In this document: one piece after another, positions 12,420 to 24,200 of the stretch
Position numbering within the stretch: position 1 is the stretch's first letter
Layout: every line of letters starts with the position of its first letter
Origin: Echinarachnius parma
Taxonomy: Eukaryota; Echinodermata; Echinoidea; Clypeasteroida; Echinarachniidae
DNA length: 64,000 bases
Assembly (NCBI GenBank): GCA_037951105.1
Contig: JBAMJV010002100.1
Location: 62,001 to 126,000, forward strand
Reading direction: 5' to 3'
Made by a program: the position numbers and the translations under genes
The notes under the pieces: model-generated
The model's input: only the letters and a program-made list of their open reading frames with translations
The model's database searches: none
What the model was told of the DNA's origin: nothing

Positions 12420-12594
12420 GAGTCAGAGTACATAATGTAAATACAAAAGACAAAGAGAGGTCTATGGAGAGATTTAACAGGAAATAATGAGAAAAATAGG
12501 GTGAGAGATAAGGAGAGCGATAAAAACAAAGAGGATATCTAGGAGAAATAAGGAGAAGTGAGAAAGAGGGAGAGTAGGAAAAAGAGACGGAGGG

Positions 12595-13560
12595 TGATTG
12601 GGTGGAAAGAGGGTGAGAGGGGGCATGCAAGAGAGGGGAGAGGGGAGGAAACAAAATAGAGAAGGTAAGAATGGGAGAGACAAAGAAAGAGATGGAAAGA
12701 GGGCGAGAGGAGAAGAGGAGGAGAGAGAGGGGGGAGGGGGAGAGTGGGCAAGGGAGGGGAGAGAGGAGGTAACAAAACAGAGAAGGTAAGAATGGGAGAG
12801 ACAAAGAAAGAGATGGAAAGAGGGCGAGAGGGGAAGAGGAGAGAGAGGGGGAGAGTGGGCAAGAGAGGGGAGAGGGGAGGTACGGGAGAGACAAAGAAAG
12901 AGATGGAAAGAGGGCGAGAGGGGAAGAGGAGGAGAGAGAGGGGGGAGGGGGAGAGTGGGCAAGGGAGGGGAGAGAGGAGGTAACAAAACAGAGAAGGTAA
13001 GAATGGGAGAGACAAAGAAAGAGATGGAAAGAGGATGGAAAGAGGGCGAGAGGGGAAGAGGAGGAGAGAGAGGGGGGAGGGGGAGAGTGGGCAAGGGAGG
13101 GGAGAGAGGAGGTAACAAAACAGAGAAGGTAAGAATGGGAGAGACAAAGAAAGAGATGGAAAGAGGATGGAAAGAGGGCGAGAGGGGAAGAGGAGGAGAG
13201 AGAGGGGGAGGGGGAGAGTGGGCAAGGGAGGGGAGAGAGGAGGTAACAAAACAGAGAAGGTAAGAATGGGAGAGACAAAGAAAGAGATGGAAAGAGGATG
13301 GAAAGAGGGCGAGAGGGGAAGAGGAGGAGAGAGAGGGGGAGGGGGAGAGTGGGCAAGGGAGGGGAGAGAGGAGGTAACAAAACAGAGAAGGTAAGAATGG
13401 GAGAGACAAAGAAAGAGATGGAAAAAGGGTGAGAGGGGAAGAGGAGGAGAGAGAGGGGGGAGGGGGAGAGGGGAGGAAACAAAATAGAGAAGGTAAGAAT
13501 GGGAGAGACAAAGAAAGAAATGGAAAGAGGGCGAGAGGGGAAGAGAGAGAGAGCAAGAGA
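12595..13560. repeat. GA-rich minisatellite, ~100-135-bp units
   Basis: Seven to eight units anchored by GAATGGGAGAGACAAAGAAA and GGCAAGGGAGGGGAGAG, some with an internal duplication of GATGGAAAGAG. Strongly purine-asymmetric. The 236-368-residue Leu/Pro/Ser ORFs on the minus strand are artefacts. Confidence 0.9.
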
Positions 13561-13984
13561 GGGTTGAGCTAGAGAGAAGGAGAGAAAAAGGACAAAGGGC
13601 CCGAGATTTAATTGATTTTTAAGAATTAAGTACGGACAAGTGAGGGTGGACTAGTGATTATATGGGATGGATTCATGACCCTTATGTAAGAATCAATCAT
13701 GCTTACTACTGGACAATAGGAAGGCCACTGTTAACTCTTTTCATTAAGTAGCTTGAGCACAATTGTTGGTAATAATGCAATAGCCCTAGTGTAGCCAGAT
13801 GGCAGCACTGATGATAGGGTTAACATGGATTAACATTGGATAACATGTTTCAGCTGCTTGAGGTCAATAATTAAACATTTCTATTAGCCATCAGCTGATT
13901 CAGCTCAGTGAAACCTCATTATAACGAGCACCTCAGGAACATTGAATTTCCCTGCTATATTAGATATCTTGTATAACCTTTTAC

Positions 13985-14205
13985 AATTTTCTCATTTCAT
14001 TTCAGTAATATTTATTTCAAAAACTTTCAATCATGAATACAATACAAAGTAATATAAGTTCAACATCATACAAATAAAATAACATCAAAATGGAAAGTCA
14101 AATACATGTAATATATTTTAAAATTTAGTAAATGGTAAATGTAAACATAATGGAAATACAGAATGCCCGTGAAGCTCAAAGGGCTTGAAAAGGGGTCAAA
14201 CCAGG
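13985..14205 (-). mobile_element. LINE 3'-end fragment with GAAAT-type tail
   Basis: On the minus strand the sequence has the look of LINE 3' UTRs (GGCTTCACGGGCATTCTGTA-like phrase near 14170-14190) and ends in AATAAATATTACTGAAATGA near 13990. No coding remnant found. It may sit inside a pogo-like remnant whose end (CAGTGAAACCTCATTATAAC) starts at 13907. Confidence 0.35.
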
Positions 14206-14542
14206 CTAAAATACATCAATTGTCTGTTAACTCATTATATGCCTGGCTATATAATGCAAACAATAAAATGCAAATAACCTGGATCTGTGAAATTAACCAC
14301 GCTATATCAGGTTATAAAGCTCTGCAGAGGGTTAGCATGTAAGCTGAATACATGTAGTCGCCCCAAGGAGGTATAAGAAACCTTGGTAGGCCTATATATA
14401 TTCCGCCTGTCATAATGCGGTTATCAATCAGAACAATGCTTTGGGGCAAACATGGAATTGAATTTATCATGACTGAAAACAAACTCATTTGGGCAGGACA
14501 AACAAATCTAAGATTTTGTTTGGAAAACTATCTAAACCAATT

Positions 14543-14972
14543 GGCCCAAATTCTCATCAGTGGCTCATCTTGAGCCCAGCCTAAAAAGACAATTTAGACT
14601 ACCGGTAACCAGTTAAACCATTTGCACCTGCAGACCTATTGATTGTTGCTATTCACCACCAGAGATATTCTAATTGTTTCCTTTCATTATCCAGTCATTA
14701 ACCGGTCACCAGCAATACGATGTCCTGGATGATCATGCAATTTGGCTGATGACCGACTATACTACATGACTGAATTTCAAGGGGCCCATTGTCCTGATGC
14801 CTATAAGCAAAACTCAAGGGATTGACTGGATAATGAAAGAAACAATTATAATATTTCTGGTGGCAAATAGCAACAATCAATAGGTCTGCAGGTGCAAAAT
14901 GGTTTAACTGGTTACTAGTGTTTGTCTTTTTAGGCCGGGCTTAAGTTAATCCACTGATGCGAATTTGGGCCT
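14543..14972. mobile_element. Foldback element with ~160-bp arms
   Basis: The arm at 14543-14700 is repeated inverted at 14818-14972 with high identity, including CACCTGCAGACCTATTGATT, TAACCAGTTAAACCATTT and CCTAAAAAGACAA. The loop is about 115 bp. No target duplication identified. Confidence 0.75.
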
Positions 14973-15657
14973 TTTAGTTAGAAAATAACACTCTGAAATA
15001 TGTTTTACCCTGAACTCAAATTCACTGCCAGGGCTTTTTGAAGATTTTGTTCATTTTCGTTTCTATTTGGGGGTTCTTTGGGGCATTTTTGGAGCTAAAA
15101 ATCACCCACATACAAGGTGTTCTTTGTCACTGCATCCACTACTTATGTAATTAGCAGGATGATTAGAAATTACCCATGGGATTTAAATAATAGACCCTTT
15201 AAAATGCTCTATATTGACTCTCATATTCATTTCCCATGCATTTTCCCCTTTGTTCAGTACTATTGTATTTATAAGCAGTTTTCGGAAGTCTCTTTCTTGA
15301 TTGTGATGCTTATTTGCATACAAATTACAAATCAGGTCATGCATGGTGGACTGCACGCAAACAACTAAATTGTTTATAAAATGATGTTCTTAATCATAAA
15401 GGCTTAATGGAATCTTCTCTTTTTTATAAATAATTCAACAAGAAATGCATGGATTTAATTCACATCCAAAATCAATCTAGAAAGGTCTGGGAAGTGCATC
15501 ATTTTGTTGGATGCAGTTTTTATTACATCATGTATTCATACAGAATTTACATATTTAAGCATAAAAGTTGATTGCAAAAATCTGGGGGAAATCTTGTTAT
15601 GTCAAAATTGAGATTGAGAAGCAAGGTTATAAGCCACTCTACCATGCATGCACCTGC

Positions 15658-15760
15658 TCAGTAAGATGGAGAAATCCAGTATTTAAAGACAGACAATGCT
15701 TTATCCTCAATATTTGAGCCAAGCCTCTGTAAAACCAGGTGCACATAGGCCAGCAGGGCT
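15658..15760 (-). CDS. Candidate second coding exon, unidentified minus-strand gene
   Basis: The minus strand has a pyrimidine-rich stretch ending GGGTTTGTAG, then a frame reading ALLAYVHLVLQRLGSNIEDK and ALSVFKYWISPSY, then TGA. The incoming phase matches the AG remainder of the exon ending at 18098, giving ...RGRKSR/ALLAYV. Either this ends a 67-residue protein or an earlier weak donor (TCT/GTCTTT) is used; a donor-like CAG/GTGCAT follows the stop. The sequence looks helical. No family recognised. Confidence 0.4.
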
Positions 15761-16499
15761 CTACAAACCCACAAGTTTGCTGATTGCGTGAAAGAAAAAT
15801 GTTTAAGTCCTTTCCAAGAATAGCATTGTGTGGATATAATGCAAAGTTGCAAACAAATACTTGACAGCAACTTATTTCTCAAGGCTTTCTACGGTTAATC
15901 ATTTTATTGCACTCGAATATGTTCTAAATTAAAGACAAAATGAAAGCTCTCTTCATTTAATGTACCAAAAAGCGGGACAGTAACATATAAATGTATCTTA
16001 CAAACTTGCACAATGGGGCAAATCAGAATTGCTGTTAGAGCCCTGCAATAGCCAACATGCGATACACACTAATGTACTCATTACTCTGTTGAAAATTTTA
16101 CATGTGCATGCCATGATAAACATCACATTGCCAAATACAACATTACACTAGTCAACATATCAACTGATTTCCCATTTATTTAACATCAAAACAAAATAAA
16201 CTGTGCAACACTCATAACAAAGCTAGAATTAATTTTATTTAAAAGAGACAATTAACAGTTTGGGAACAAAATAAATAAAGTTTCTTTTTAATAATGTGAA
16301 TTTATATGATATTTGTAGCCACAAACTATATGTGGGACCACGCAGACATTACCACACATGGTAAAAAGTAATGCTGAGTGCCAATAAGTATTCAAAGTCT
16401 GAGATAACTTCTTGCTAAAACATTGCCAATGAAACAACATCAGGTACACAGTGAAAGCTCAATAAAGAAAAGTCTTAAACTGAATACTCTGGGAACTCG

Positions 16500-16698
16500 G
16501 TCATCAGCATCACAATCATCATTCTAACAATCAACATCAACATTATCATCATCATTCATCAGCAGCAGAAGTAGCATCACCACCATCATCATTATCCTCC
16601 TCCTCCTCCAAATCATCATCATCCAGACCACACCATCATCCAGACCACACCATTACCATCCTCATCATCACCATCCTCATCCTCATCCTCATCATCCC

Positions 16699-16737
<39 letters not shown>

Positions 16738-17755
16738 CATCCTCATCACCATCACCATCACCATCTCCATCACCATCTCCATCACCATCACCATCACCAT
16801 CACCATCACCATCACCATCACCATCACCATCACCATCATCATCCTCATCATCACCATCACCATCACCATCACCATCACCATCACCATCACCATCTCCATC
16901 TCCATCACCATCCTCATTCTCATCCTCATCCTTAAACCTTACCTTCATCACCATCACAATCACCATCACCATCACCATCACCATCACCATCACCATCACC
17001 ATCACCATCATCATCATCATCATCACCATCACCATCACCATCACCATCACCATCACCATCACCATCATCATCCTCATCATCACCATCACCATCACCATCA
17101 CCATCACCATCACCATCACCATCTCCATCTCCATCACCATCCTCATTCTCATCCTCATCCTTAAACCTTACCTTCATCACCATCACAATCACCATCACCA
17201 TCACCATCACCATCACCATCACCATCACCATCACCATCACCATCATCATCCTCATCATCACCATCACCATCACCATCACCATCACCATCACCATCACCAT
17301 CACCATCCTCATCATCACCATCACCATCACCATCACCATCACCATCACCATCACCATCACCATCACCATCACCATCTCCATCACCATCCTCATTCTCATC
17401 CTCATCCTTAAACCTTACCTTCATCACCATCACAATCACCATCACCATCACCATCACCATCACCATCACCATCACCATCACCATCACCATCACCGTCACC
17501 ATCCTCATCCTCATTCTCATCCTCATCACTATTCTCATCCTCAACCTCATCATCACTATCACCATCACAATTACCATTACCATCGCAATTACCATCACCA
17601 TCACCATACTCATCCTAATCCTCATTATCACCATCACTATCACCATCATCATAGTTATCATATTCATCATCATCATCATCATCATAATTGTCACCATCAT
17701 CACCACCCTCATCTTCTTCATTCCCATCACCATCCTCATAACAATAACAATGGAT
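16500..17755. repeat. CAT/ATC trinucleotide satellite with ~240-bp higher order
   Basis: Long array of ATCACC, ATCATC and ATCCTC hexamers. The interruption CCTTAAACCTTACCTTCATC recurs near 16929, 17158 and 17406, so a block of about 230-250 bp was itself amplified. The Met-Val and Asp-Gly ORFs on the minus strand are repeat artefacts. Confidence 0.95.
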
Positions 17756-18097
17756 CCACCCATATCATCACCCTTCACTGTTTATTTAGAAACTCATTTA
17801 AAGATAACAAATCTCCTTTCAAAATCCAGTTACAATTACTGCACTAAACGCCTCAACCATAAAAATTATCTTCACCATTTATCCATGCAGACAAAAAAAA
17901 GATAGAACGATTTTAGATATCTAACTTAGATGTAGATCTACCGTACCCGTACGTAAACGTGTCTCTAAAGTATGCAGCATCCGCGTACATGCCAACTATC
18001 ACACGACATATTTTGATTTTCGTTTGGTTCCACTATTTCCACTTTATCTTTTAATCATTAGGACTGTATTCAGTGATATGATAATTTGATTACTCAC

Positions 18098-18198
18098 CTC
18101 GATTTACGTCCACGGAGCACAGACAGGACAACTGATCGGATGTGATATGGTGGTTCACTCAATGAAGTCTCTGGCAATTCTGGATAAATTACGTGCAT
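18098..18198 (-). CDS. Candidate first coding exon, unidentified minus-strand gene
   Basis: On the minus strand an in-frame TAG precedes ATG at 18198. The frame reads MHVIYPELPETSLSEPPYHI then RSVVLSVLRGRKS and ends in phase 2 at an excellent donor (TCGAG/GTGAGTAA). Base composition is coding-like and the phase fits the exon at 15760. This would be the 5' end of a gene divergent from PTCD3, with about 3 kb between the two start codons. I do not recognise the protein. Confidence 0.5.
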
Positions 18199-19303
18199 GC
18201 ATGCAGCGGAGCTAGCTGGCTAATGATGAATCTAGCAAGCGCTGTGCAATGTGCAGTGCATGTGTACTCTACGTATTGTCATTGAGTGCATTGAGACGTG
18301 CGTGCATGCATGCACAGTGCAAGTGCTATTGAAAATCCCTTTCATTCATCGAGAAAACATAAACAATGCTGAAACTATTCGCTAACTTCAAAAATACTAT
18401 GGTAGTCTCAATTATGAAATAAGTAATTTGTTCTGTATTTTCCGTTTGTTGTTCTTCTTACGTGTTTATGCAAGTGGGAGTTTGTTTGTTTGTCTCTTTG
18501 TTCTCTTTTATTATTTATTCTACAAAAAACATATTACAGTCTACAATGAAAACACAGCATTTGCATACAGATTACTACTGAAACAGAGAGAAAATATGGA
18601 GAAGCAGTATGTGTAAAACGAATTTCATCCCTGTTGCCCTAGGCAATGGAGTAGCGACGGGGGCATGGGGGCACGTGCCCCCCCCCCCCCCCAATAATTT
18701 GAACAAAAATAGGAAACATTAGTTAGGGGACATTTTCTGAAAAACAAAGAAATACGTAAGCGGCCATTATGCCCCCCTCCCTCCCTTCGCATTTGTTTTG
18801 ATTGCTCGGGAATGCATAGATCACGCCCCAGGGTTTGGTGACTTTTTTTTCTTCAAGTCTTGCGCATCTTCTAAAACTGTTTTTCAAAAATCGGACCTAC
18901 CGTTACAAAGTCACGTGACCTTTTGTCCCGAAAATCACTCATTTTCGTGATTTGTGTACAAAACATATGGAAATATCAGTTTTTCTAAAAAGAGATAAAA
19001 CAATGGTTATTTGGTCTTGTTTATATTTTAGGTGTTTGTTTTGAGGGTCAAATATTTGAATCATAGTAAGAAATAAATAGAACAACAAAAACAATAAAAT
19101 ACATAAAGTTAAAAAACAGAGAATACATAAGAAATTATCAAAACAATAGAAAACTATAACAAATTTTGAAGCCAAGACCAAGAACCATCAACAAATTTCG
19201 AGGTCGAGACTGAGATCCGTCAAACCCCGCCCCCCCCCCCCCCCCCAACCCAAACAGTCATTTATTCGTCAAAGGGGTTGGGGGGGGGGGGGGTTTAACA
19301 TGC

Positions 19304-20689
19304 GGCTTGGTACGAACAGTCACGTCACGTTCACGTTTACGTCACGTGAACGGTTCTGTTCCTTTTGTGAAACAGGTCACCCAAATCTACGAAGTGTAGG
19401 GTAAAGTGACCCAACAATTTGTCGTTTTCCATGCCGGTAAAACTCGAAGTGTCCCGTTAACCAAATCGTGACGTGAGCGTTTAATCAAGATTTTTAAAAT
19501 TGCGAACGCTTGTTACTAAGACTAGACATACACGCACAAAGAGATTTAAAAATGTCGACGAAAATGCCGATACCCCCTTATCAAATCTTTTCAATCATTA
19601 TGTTTATAATATGTACGTGCATAATTCAGAGTAATCTGAGACGATAATATGCAGTTTTGTCATTTAGGTAATGTACAACCATACCACTTGCATTATTTGT
19701 CTTGTTATTGGAGTATTTCTAAAGACGTGTCGTGCGTGGATTTTGGCAAATGTTGATTTCCAGCTGAATTGCTACACGCAGCGGACAATTCAGTTCGCAT
19801 ACGCCTGAAGTTCCCGTGCTCGACGTCTGCGCGTACCGTACTGGCCCTTAACGGCGTTGTATGTACATGCCTGTGAAAGTGAGTGAGTGAGTGAGTGAGT
19901 GAGTGACTGGCAGTGGCAGCAGTGATCAATGAGTTTAAAAGTAATACAACAATGATTTGATTAATAGTGTTTATTTATGGTTATTGAATCGAGTCAATCT
20001 ATAAGTCAGTCATTTAATCTAATAAACAATCAATTAATCAGTCAATCATTATAATGAAACAATCACACCAACCAATCAATATTAAATAAATCAATGTATT
20101 TGACATTCGAACTAGCTACTTGTAGGCAGTGGCGTACCCAGGGGTGGGTGGGTGTAGGGGGGGGGGGGGGGATATTTCGTCAGACAAATTGAAGTAAGCG
20201 GGGGGAGTGTGGGTAGGGGGTGTCCGTAGAAAATGACCGCAGCCGAGGACGAGACCAGGACCGGTCACAAATTTCGAGGCCGAGACCAAGACATTTCTTG
20301 AATTATGTAAGGGGGTGGGGATGGGGGTAGGGGGTGTCCATCCCCCAGCCCCCAGGCCTGTGTACACCTATAATTGTATATTACAGTATAGGTAGGACGG
20401 GTTCGTTCACGATTAAATTTACCGAGAATTAGTCTCTTCTCAACGACAATTTACATTAATTTGTTTTACGCAAGCGCCAATTTATGTGAGCTTTCATGAA
20501 TTGCATATAGTATATCTACAAACTGTTGTGTCACGTAACCCAACACTTCGTAGATTTGGGTGACCTGTTTCACAAAAGGTACAGAACCTGAACGTGACAC
20601 TTCGTAGATTTGGGTGACCTGTTTCACAAAAGGTACAAAACCTTCACGTGACGTGAACGTGAACATGACGTGACTGTTCGTACCAAGCC
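19304..20689. mobile_element. 1.39-kb DNA transposon, long TIRs, 8-bp duplication
   Basis: Perfect direct repeats TAACATGC flank the element (19296-19303 and 20690-20697). TIRs start GGCTTGGTACGAACAGTCAC and extend about 120 bp. The right TIR contains an extra ~58-bp tandem unit with CTTCGTAGATTTGGGTGACC. No transposase found, so it is non-autonomous. Duplication length, G start and long TIRs fit Mutator-like or Merlin groups (family knowledge, not proof). It lies between the two divergent gene starts. Confidence 0.8.
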
Positions 20690-21175
20690 TAACATGCTAT
20701 GCCCCCCGCTATGCCTATGCTATTTAAAAGAAAATCATGTATTTTTGTATGTAAAATGTATAATTTTTGAGAACTCGAATAGTATAAAGACGATTTTTCG
20801 TGGAGGGGGTCAGGTAAAAAACCAGAAGGACTTTGGACTGGAACTTGAAAATGTAATACAACTGTGCCCCTCAGAGTCAGTACAGTCCCACTGAGTGGCC
20901 TTTGCCCCCCCCCCCCCCCCCTTCTCCAACCATTGGAAACATCCTAGATACGCAACTTTCGTCCAACTCATATTGGGAGGATTTGTTTGATGTCATTATA
21001 ATTTATAATTAGAAAATTATCTTTCTGACAAACAATATACGTGTAGGCTACAAAAATGAAGCTCTGGTTGACTAGACTGCAAACTGTTGGGAACGATTTA
21101 GAGCTACCGTACATTGACGATGGCATACCCAAAGTGAGAAGATCGAAAGATCGCGGAGTTCAACCTTATGCAATC

Positions 21176-21249
21176 ATGGCGGCCTCCTTGTGGCAGCAGT
21201 GTGCGTGCCGCATCCCGTGTCATGTTTCTCACATTTACCGCTGTGCGAG
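21176..21249 (+). CDS. PTCD3: PTCD3 exon 1
   Basis: Starts at ATG in AATCATGGC context; ends phase 2 at GCGAG/GTAATA. Encodes the presumptive mitochondrial targeting peptide. Confidence 0.8.
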
Positions 21250-24200
21250 GTAATATTTAATGTTCATAGATTAATCTTATTATTCCCACTTTCATGTTGT
21301 AATACAAGATGAACATCAGTTCGAAATGTGGTTTTACTTTTAGGGGGGAGTCATGTTTGCTCTTAGCTCTTCATGTTTCGAAATTTTGCTTCGCCGTCTG
21401 CTGGCTCAGCGTAAGTAGCATTCCCAACGCATGGCCGCGCCGGGCCGCCCCGGGAGCCAACGCCAGACGACAGGGCTAAACGCCGGGAACTGCCTTGGCT
21501 TAGCCTTTTAGGCTCACATCTACAAAGTAAATGGTGCTAAGCCTTAGGCTTAGCTCACGTCACTGGTTCAAATGCAAGCCATGGAATAAACCCATCACTA
21601 ATGCTGTAAATCACCTTGATGATCGGATCGGCAAACTTTGATTTATGAACAAAATCAGATCGAAAATCAGACTGGATTTTGTTTTCCCGTGTGTGTGATC
21701 TCAACCATGTCAACATTTTCATTGTGTTCTCCTATTCCTAATGTCATGACTAATCCTATTATAAAATGTAATTCTCCTTTCTTTTCACTCCCAGTCTTTT
21801 TTTTTCTTTTCTTTTTTACAAATTAATCTTCATCCTATAAAAAAGTATGGGCTATATGTCAAATTTAGTGTGATTTATTATATATGATTAAATGTTTCAT
21901 TCTGTATTTTTTAAATATTATTTTAAAACATTTCAATTTGTGTTATTTTTAAACATATTGATATGATAAGTATTGATAAAGAAAATAAACACTATTCATA
22001 AGGCATCCTGCATTTTGTTTTAATGCTCAGATACGGGGGAAAATTTTGTTTTGTTGTTTTTTCTGCATGATCGGGAATTGGCAGAAACGTGTCAATCATG
22101 GCATGATCGGATCCCGATCAAATTCTGATAATCCGATAATCGGTTACAGCATTATCATTACCCGTCACTTGTCTGTATTTGATTTTTACCGGTAGTTTCT
22201 TTGTAAATCATAACCTTCCTAAGTTTAGCAGAATAACTTGTATTGGTTGAAAAAATGAAAACTAATCAATTCATAAACCAGCTTCACTGCCTGCTTCAGT
22301 ACAGTTTAATCTAAATATGGTTAAAGTTAAACCTATAAACCTGTCTTTTTCACGGCCTCTTTAACATTTACTGTACTGTCTTACACTGTCGGCCCTTTTT
22401 TATGACGGATTCGTTCATCGCAGCACTTTTTGAGGGGCAATACCTTTTTTATCTCGGAAAGATCTGCGAATGGGTGAACAAAATTAAGTTTTAGGACATA
22501 TCCCAGTCTGATAAAGGTTTTGACACATACATACATGTACCGACCCTTTATATCAAGGATTAAACTCACCAATTTCATGGTCTCCAATCCATGTCTGAAG
22601 GTTTCCAGACAAATTATATAATTTGAAAACTCCTCATAAGTCAAAGACAAAGGTGTTTGTTCATGGGTCTGCAGAAGAAGACTAGTCTGTTCATTGTCTA
22701 CGACATATAAATGCATATATATATTCCTTTTTCTATTGTTTCCAAACGTACATGTGTATAGAATTACGCACTCACAAACGTTTGGTGCTTACGGAACCAA
22801 AGGCCCAGTTGGTTCCATAACTTTTGGTGATTAATTGCATCAATTGGCTTTTAATCATGCAACCCTGGGCATAAATCTATTTGATATCAAACAATGGTAC
22901 CAAATATACACATGTAAGCCTGTGTTGTTCTTTGCTTGGTGGTCCCCCTTTAATATCTGTAATTTTGCACTTCTTCCTCACCATCAGATCATCATCAGCC
23001 ATTCAACTGTCATCATGCCTGCATCAAACCAGAGAGTCCTCATCCCAGAGTCAGGACTTTATTGTCATTCCCAAAAGAAAGAGGAGGTGAGAAGCTATCA
23101 AATTTTTATTTCGGGGGCTCTTTTTTTTCGAATTTCAGGGGCTGCTATTTAGCTCTAATGCTGTAAGTGATTATCGGATCAAGCATGTTCAAATTATATA
23201 ATGAAATTGTGTAGAAAATGAATTCAAAAATTTGCCCGCCGCCCCCATGTTTTTTTCCCCCTGAGCTATAGCTGTAGAATGTCAACTCTATATATTTTCT
23301 AACTGATTCAAGACTATTGACTTTGGGTACAACATGCATTCTCCATTGACAATATCCCAAATATTTCAAGGGGGTAATCCTGAATAGGTAACTTAAAGGC
23401 TGGCTTAAAGCAAGTCTCCGCATTTTGTTTCTAATAGCCCATTTTGGCAAGTAAAATCATTACATCAGGAATGTTCAAATGTGAAAACCAATGTGACACA
23501 AAAGAAAAATTGATTGGGTAAGGTACATGTAGATTGATTTTCTGGGCAAATTGATAGATAAAATGTACCCATTCAAGCAATTACATTCGTCTCTCGTGGC
23601 TAAAAAAAATCTTACTTGCCCAATCGAGCAACCAAACTAGATCATTGGTGAAATTTTACTTGCCGACATCAACAGTAGCTTTAATGTGCAGTCTGTTTAA
23701 ATTTATCTAAATTATTCATATATTTGTTACAATTTTTGATGAAGAAATTGTTAATGAAATTAATTATTTATCAAAACAAATTGTAAGGAATCACTCAAGA
23801 AAATATTGAGGGGAAAACAAATCCTCTACTCTGGTAAGCAATGACCATCAAATTTCTAAAAAAAAATGGGCCCATACCTCCCAGAGTTATGGGTGCCAAG
23901 TACTTATTGTATTGTGATTTTTTTTTAATTTTTTTTTTCTGGTAAATGTTATATTTACTTAAGTTCAACCCACTGTTCAATAAGTCAGAAAATGTGAAGT
24001 TGTGTTTTTAAAAGAAAAAATGTGCAAGTAGAATCCAGTCAAATTAACATTAATGATCAAGGTCCTACAAAATATGGTTGCTTCAAGGAAGAGATATCTT
24101 CTAAATCATGCATGATGCTTCTGTGTTGATGGATCTGTAGTAGACATTTATACAATGTACACCTGGAGATTCCCAAACATGTTCATAAATTTAACATACA

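Noticed and set aside
12376-13556. Minus-strand ORFs up to 368 codons
   Set aside because: They lie entirely in a GA-rich minisatellite; all frames are open because the repeat lacks stop codons.
16619-17778. Met-Val and Asp-Gly repeat ORFs
   Set aside because: Reading of a CAT/ATC satellite in different frames, with no non-repeat coding segment.
18645-18800. Possible MITE around a poly-C tract (GGAGTAGCGACGGGGG)
   Set aside because: Similar in style to the CAGTGGCGTA elements, but no matching second end was found.
19228-19296. Poly-C / poly-G inverted pair
   Set aside because: Homopolymer tracts complement each other trivially; no further symmetry shown.
22381-22716. 111-codon minus-strand ORF in PTCD3 intron 1
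   Set aside because: No recognisable domain or splice context, and it lies among MITE debris.
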